Source of the DNA: Roseibacillus sp.
GTDB lineage: Bacteria; Verrucomicrobiota; Verrucomicrobiia; Verrucomicrobiales; Akkermansiaceae
Direction of reading: 5' to 3'
DNA: 64,000 bases
NCBI GenBank assembly: GCA_002686085.1
Contig: NZAC01000053.1
Span: 1-64,000 of the forward strand
Part shown: piece after piece, positions 61,053 through 64,000 of the stretch
Numbering within the stretch: position 1 is the first letter of the stretch
Layout: each line of letters starts with the position of its first letter
Notes under the pieces: generated by a model
What the model was told of the DNA's origin: nothing
The model's database searches: none
What the model saw: the letters and a program-made list of their open reading frames with translations, nothing else
Made by a program: the position numbers and the translations under genes

Positions 61053-64000
61053 CTAGAAAATTCTTCGTAACTTATCCTGATAGCGAGTGTAGACAAACCC
61101 GAGAGCGAGCAGAACCACTCCGATAAGAATAAATGTGATAATCCGCCCGATAGATCCAAGGGTCCAGACCTCCACTGCCAGAAGACGTATCAGTGCAGAG
61201 GTGATCAGAGCAAGGCTCATAAGGCGGTAGATGCGCTCTCGCAGGAACCACCCGGCAGCGAAAACAAGGGCGCCGAGTAGGGTCCAGCTAGCGGTTAGAT
61301 AGAAGCCCTGCCCGATAGCATCGATTTCGAGGGAGAGCACCAACCAGATCAAACCTACCGAGCTAGTTGATAGAGCGACATGATAGATAAGGTGCTCTGC
61401 CGCGAGACCTCCCTTCCGGCGTGTTAGTTGTTGCACTACCAAGGGCACGAGAGCTGTCAGGTAGATCTGCCAAGTAGGGTTGGAATCCCACGCGTCACGA
61501 AAGAGCACCAGTGCTGCGCTGGCACCGAGAAGAATAAGGCCAAAGGTGAAGCGCTGAATGTTTTTGTGACGAATTGCGAGAGTGTGCAGGATGAGAGCTG
61601 CGAGAGAAAAGATGGGAGCTTGCCAGATTTCGGGAAGATGCCTGAAGACAAAGTCCGCAAAGAAGTAGAGCGCTAGGATACGCAAAAGGCAAACTACTGT
61701 CGCGACCACATCCAAGGTCTTCTGAGAGCGACTTTCTGGGTCTGCGCTCCGGAGGAAGAGGTCAGCGACGACGATATTACAGAGAAGGAGTACAAGCGGC
61801 ACAAGAGCCAAGAGCCACGGTTCCTGCCCGGTCGCGCGGTCACGCGAGAGCACCAGTGCTGCGCTGGCACCGAGAAGAATAAGGCCAAAAGTGAAGCGCT
61901 GAATGTTTTTGTGACGAATCGCAAGAGTGTGCAGGATGAGAGCTGCGAGAGAAAAGATGGGAGCTTGCCAGATTTCGGGAAGATACGTGAAGACAAAGTC
62001 CGCAAAGAAGTAGAGCGCTAGGATACGCAGAAGACAAAGTCCTGTCGCAATCCCATCTAGAGTCTTCTTAGAGCGACTGTCTGGGTCTGCACTCCGGAAG
62101 AGAAAGTCAGCGACGGTGATATTACAGAGAAGGAGCACGAGCGGCACAAGAGCCAAGAGCCACGGTTCCTGCCCCGTCGCGCGCAAGTCGATTTCGACCG
62201 CTGCGAAGAGATGGTAACCCTGCGAAAGAATCGCGAGAGATGGAATCCGCATACGATATCCATAGAGGAGAAGGGCCAGCGCGAGTAATCCCGGAAAGTA
62301 GTATGAGATTCCCCCGAGAAAACTGGCATGCTCAACGAATACGCATAAGAGAGAGATCACGAGCACCAGAGCGAAAGGCCATTCAAAAAATCCGCGACCC
62401 TCTTTCCCCGCAAGAGGTCCCCGACCATCAACGGACCAGTGGATAAGGGCAAGGAATGCCAACAAAACAGGAATCGATTGCGCTAGAGAAGGGACACCCG
62501 GACCGGCCAACTGCCCGAAAAAGATAAGCGCGGCAACTACCGAGAAGGCCTGTCCGACTAAAGCAAGCTCCACGAGTTTGAATCGTCGCCACGTTCCGAG
62601 AGCGGCAGCGACCGACCCGAATCCCACGAACACGAGCGGCCGCCAAGCTTCCGCAATATCGTCATAAGCACCCAAGAGAAAGGCCAGCACCCCCAAACCG
62701 AGAAACATCAAAGTACGGGGTTCTAACACCACCTCAGGGGCAATAGCCTCCGCACGATTCCGCAGCCACCATGCCCCAAATCCAAGGAAGATAAGCTGGG
62801 CGAACACAGCAATCAAAGGAACTCCATCTGTGAATTCCACAAACCAGAGCTGCCCCGGCCCAGCAAATTCACTGATGAACGTATACAAGACCGCGAGCCC
62901 CGCCGAAAGGTAGGCTCCTGCCTCCAGCACCTTGCTGCGCCGGTAGCTTGCCAGGACTAGAAGCACGCAACTTTCCGCCGCGATCAGAATCGAGAGCGAA
63001 AACCCACTGAGTTTCAGGAAAAACGCTAGGGTTAAAAGCCCGAGACCCTTTGCGAGATAAAGGGTGCCTAGCAATGTGCCGCGCCCGAGGCGTCGGTCGG
63101 CGACTTCCGATACGGCAAGGAAGACAACCCCCGCAATCAGAGAAAAAATCCAAAATTGCTCGGGGTGATGGCGTCCCATTCCCAAGCCAAATAAAACAAG
63201 AAATGCTGCATTATTTAATCCGGCCAGGATGGAGCGCTTTTGCTCAGGGAGGTGCTCCGAGAGGAAGGCTGCCGCGGTAAACGTTGCCCAGTAGCAAATG
63301 AGAAAGCCGTAGGAGGGCCAGAAGCTACTCGGGGAAGAATCCACAGTGCCCACCAGCATCAGATGCTCGGAGAAGCGCCAGTAAGCGAAGGCAAGGTAGG
63401 TGCCAGCGAGACTGAGTGAGCCGACGAGCGTCCAGCGATTACGTACAAGAAAGACGAGTGCAACTCCCGAAAGAATGAGTGCAGAGAAGAGCGAAAACAA
63501 GGAGGCCTCGTCGATAACAAGCGTGTAGTAGGCGAGGAGAACACCCATACTTGCGAGTGTCTGGGACCTTTTGCGGTCTGCGATGTAGACCATCACTCCA
63601 GCCCAAAAGAGAAGAAGAATCCCCGCAAGCAAGGGGCTGGATATGATCGCGAGCCCGGGGACTTTGTGAGCTCCGAAGGTCGTGAAATAGACCGCTGCGA
63701 AGCCGCCGGCACTCAGGACCTCTCCATAATTGCGCATTCTCTCCCGAGTTTTTCCGATCCAGGATCCTGCACCTAAAAGGGCTCCGGAAAGAAGGTAGAG
63801 GCTTGAAACTTTCAGGCCTGCCGCAACCTCATCGCTAGTGAGAAAATGTTTTGCCAGAAAAACAAAACCGGTCAAAACCATTAAGACCCCGATGCGGACT
63901 AGCCAGTATGTTCCAAGCTTGATCTCGAGCCCGTCGGCGGAGTCAGGTCGAGATGGCGGCGGTTGTTCCTCCGGAGTGGCAGACGGAAGCAACTGGGTGG
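61053..64000 (-). CDS. DUF2339 polytopic membrane protein, N-terminus cut by window edge
   Basis: The frame is open to the right edge. The first likely visible codon (63992) is TTG and the frame continues upstream of it, so the true start lies outside. About 980 residues remain, almost all in membrane helices (more than 25 by eye). The opening, Lys-Leu-Gly-Thr-Tyr-Trp-Leu-Val-Arg-Ile-Gly, then Tyr-Gly-Glu-Val-Leu-Ser-Ala-Gly-Gly, is typical of DUF2339. Its function is unknown; the family lies in the inner membrane of many bacteria. A 115-residue block is duplicated in tandem (see the separate repeat). Downstream, the 194-bp gap to the SASA-like gene holds no gene I can support. Confidence 0.9.
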   Translation of the reverse strand, partial: TQLLPSATPEEQPPPSRPDSADGLEIKLGTYWLVRIGVLMVLTGFVFLAKHFLTSDEVAAGLKVSSLYLLSGALLGAGSWIGKTRERMRNYGEVLSAGGFAAVYFTTFGAHKVPGLAIISSPLLAGILLLFWAGVMVYIADRKRSQTLASMGVLLAYYTLVIDEASLFSLFSALILSGVALVFLVRNRWTLVGSLSLAGTYLAFAYWRFSEHLMLVGTVDSSPSSFWPSYGFLICYWATFTAAAFLSEHLPEQKRSILAGLNNAAFLVLFGLGMGRHHPEQFWIFSLIAGVVFLAVSEVADRRLGRGTLLGTLYLAKGLGLLTLAFFLKLSGFSLSILIAAESCVLLVLASYRRSKVLEAGAYLSAGLAVLYTFISEFAGPGQLWFVEFTDGVPLIAVFAQLIFLGFGAWWLRNRAEAIAPEVVLEPRTLMFLGLGVLAFLLGAYDDIAEAWRPLVFVGFGSVAAALGTWRRFKLVELALVGQAFSVVAALIFFGQLAGPGVPSLAQSIPVLLAFLALIHWSVDGRGPLAGKEGRGFFEWPFALVLVISLLCVFVEHASFLGGISYYFPGLLALALLLYGYRMRIPSLAILSQGYHLFAAVEIDLRATGQEPWLLALVPLVLLLCNITVADFLFRSADPDSRSKKTLDGIATGLCLLRILALYFFADFVFTYLPEIWQAPIFSLAALILHTLAIRHKNIQRFTFGLILLGASAALVLSRDRATGQEPWLLALVPLVLLLCNIVVADLFLRSADPESRSQKTLDVVATVVCLLRILALYFFADFVFRHLPEIWQAPIFSLAALILHTLAIRHKNIQRFTFGLILLGASAALVLFRDAWDSNPTWQIYLTALVPLVVQQLTRRKGGLAAEHLIYHVALSTSSVGLIWLVLSLEIDAIGQGFYLTASWTLLGALVFAAGWFLRERIYRLMSLALITSALIRLLAVEVWTLGSIGRIITFILIGVVLLALGFVYTRYQDKLRRIF
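61494..62183. repeat. Tandem 345-bp in-frame duplication inside the DUF2339 gene
   Basis: Two adjacent copies of a 345-bp unit (61494-61838 and 61839-62183) differ at roughly 25 positions by eye. One stretch of over 50 bases around 61570-61625 is identical to the other copy. The unit is 115 codons, so the frame is kept, and it adds a block of membrane helices. Most differences lie in the first-encoded part, around the Leu-Cys-Asn-Ile-x-Val-Ala-Asp segment. Confidence 0.95.

Overview
The window looks like a chromosomal segment from a marine or aquatic Verrucomicrobiota bacterium (order Verrucomicrobiales is my guess; a planctomycete is the main alternative). The basis is the gene families: DUF1501 with DUF1549/DUF1553, three DUF1552 + DUF1587/1592/1588/1585 pairs with CxxCH motifs, three formylglycine-dependent sulfatases with CxPSR motifs, a GH16 enzyme, a sialidase, a sialate O-acetylesterase-like protein, and a MoxR-DUF58-BatA-type operon. 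I saw no rRNA, tRNA, insertion sequence, prophage or CRISPR array. Genes are densely packed and mostly on the minus strand.

Layout. 1-10.2 kb: a five-gene minus-strand operon (MoxR ATPase, DUF58, BatA-like vWA with a PA14 domain, a second vWA membrane protein, and a DUF4175-like coiled-coil protein that runs off the left edge). 10.4-13.8 kb: deoC, an aldehyde dehydrogenase, and a half-length ALDH-like protein with no catalytic domain. 13.9-14.2 kb: a gap with two strong minus-strand terminators enclosing a possible small RNA or 30-codon ORF. 14.2-17.5 kb: a DUF1549/DUF1553 + DUF1501 pair. 17.9-20.5 kb: a TMEM220-like protein and uvrB. 21.1-25.1 kb: a multistep phosphorelay (hybrid kinase, NtrC-type regulator, divergent stand-alone HPt). 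25.2-29.0 kb: an M1 aminopeptidase with HEAT-like repeats, and an unrecognised membrane protein. 29.2-35.7 kb: two sulfatases (one with an EF-hand, one with a VHL-beta-like domain), a GH16 enzyme, a BacNav-type voltage-gated channel and a Sel1-repeat protein. 35.7-49.0 kb: three DUF1552/DUF1592-type pairs plus a secreted cupredoxin. 49.1-60.9 kb: a sulfatase with a PA14-like domain, an unusual LemA/GIDE membrane protein, a sialidase, a beta-helix protein and a sialate O-acetylesterase-like protein. 61.1-64 kb: a DUF2339 polytopic membrane protein with an internal 345-bp tandem duplication, truncated by the right edge.

How the genes work together. Much of the window serves extracellular or periplasmic polysaccharide use: sulfatases remove sulfate esters, GH16 cuts a beta-glucan or galactan, and the sialidase and SASA esterase would trim acidic sugars and their acetyl groups. 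The CxxCH and Tat-type DUF pairs are typical of the same lifestyle, but their biochemistry is poorly defined.

The most unusual single object is the 885-residue protein at 51398-54055. Its N-terminal ~60 residues strongly resemble a C-terminal piece of the RNA polymerase beta-prime subunit, but here that piece is fused to GIDE/BAM-like and LemA domains in a membrane protein. Other points of interest are a voltage-gated channel whose pore filter carries two extra acidic residues, a VHL-beta-like domain on a sulfatase, a LamG domain inserted into a DUF1592-type protein, and a split ALDH16-like arrangement.
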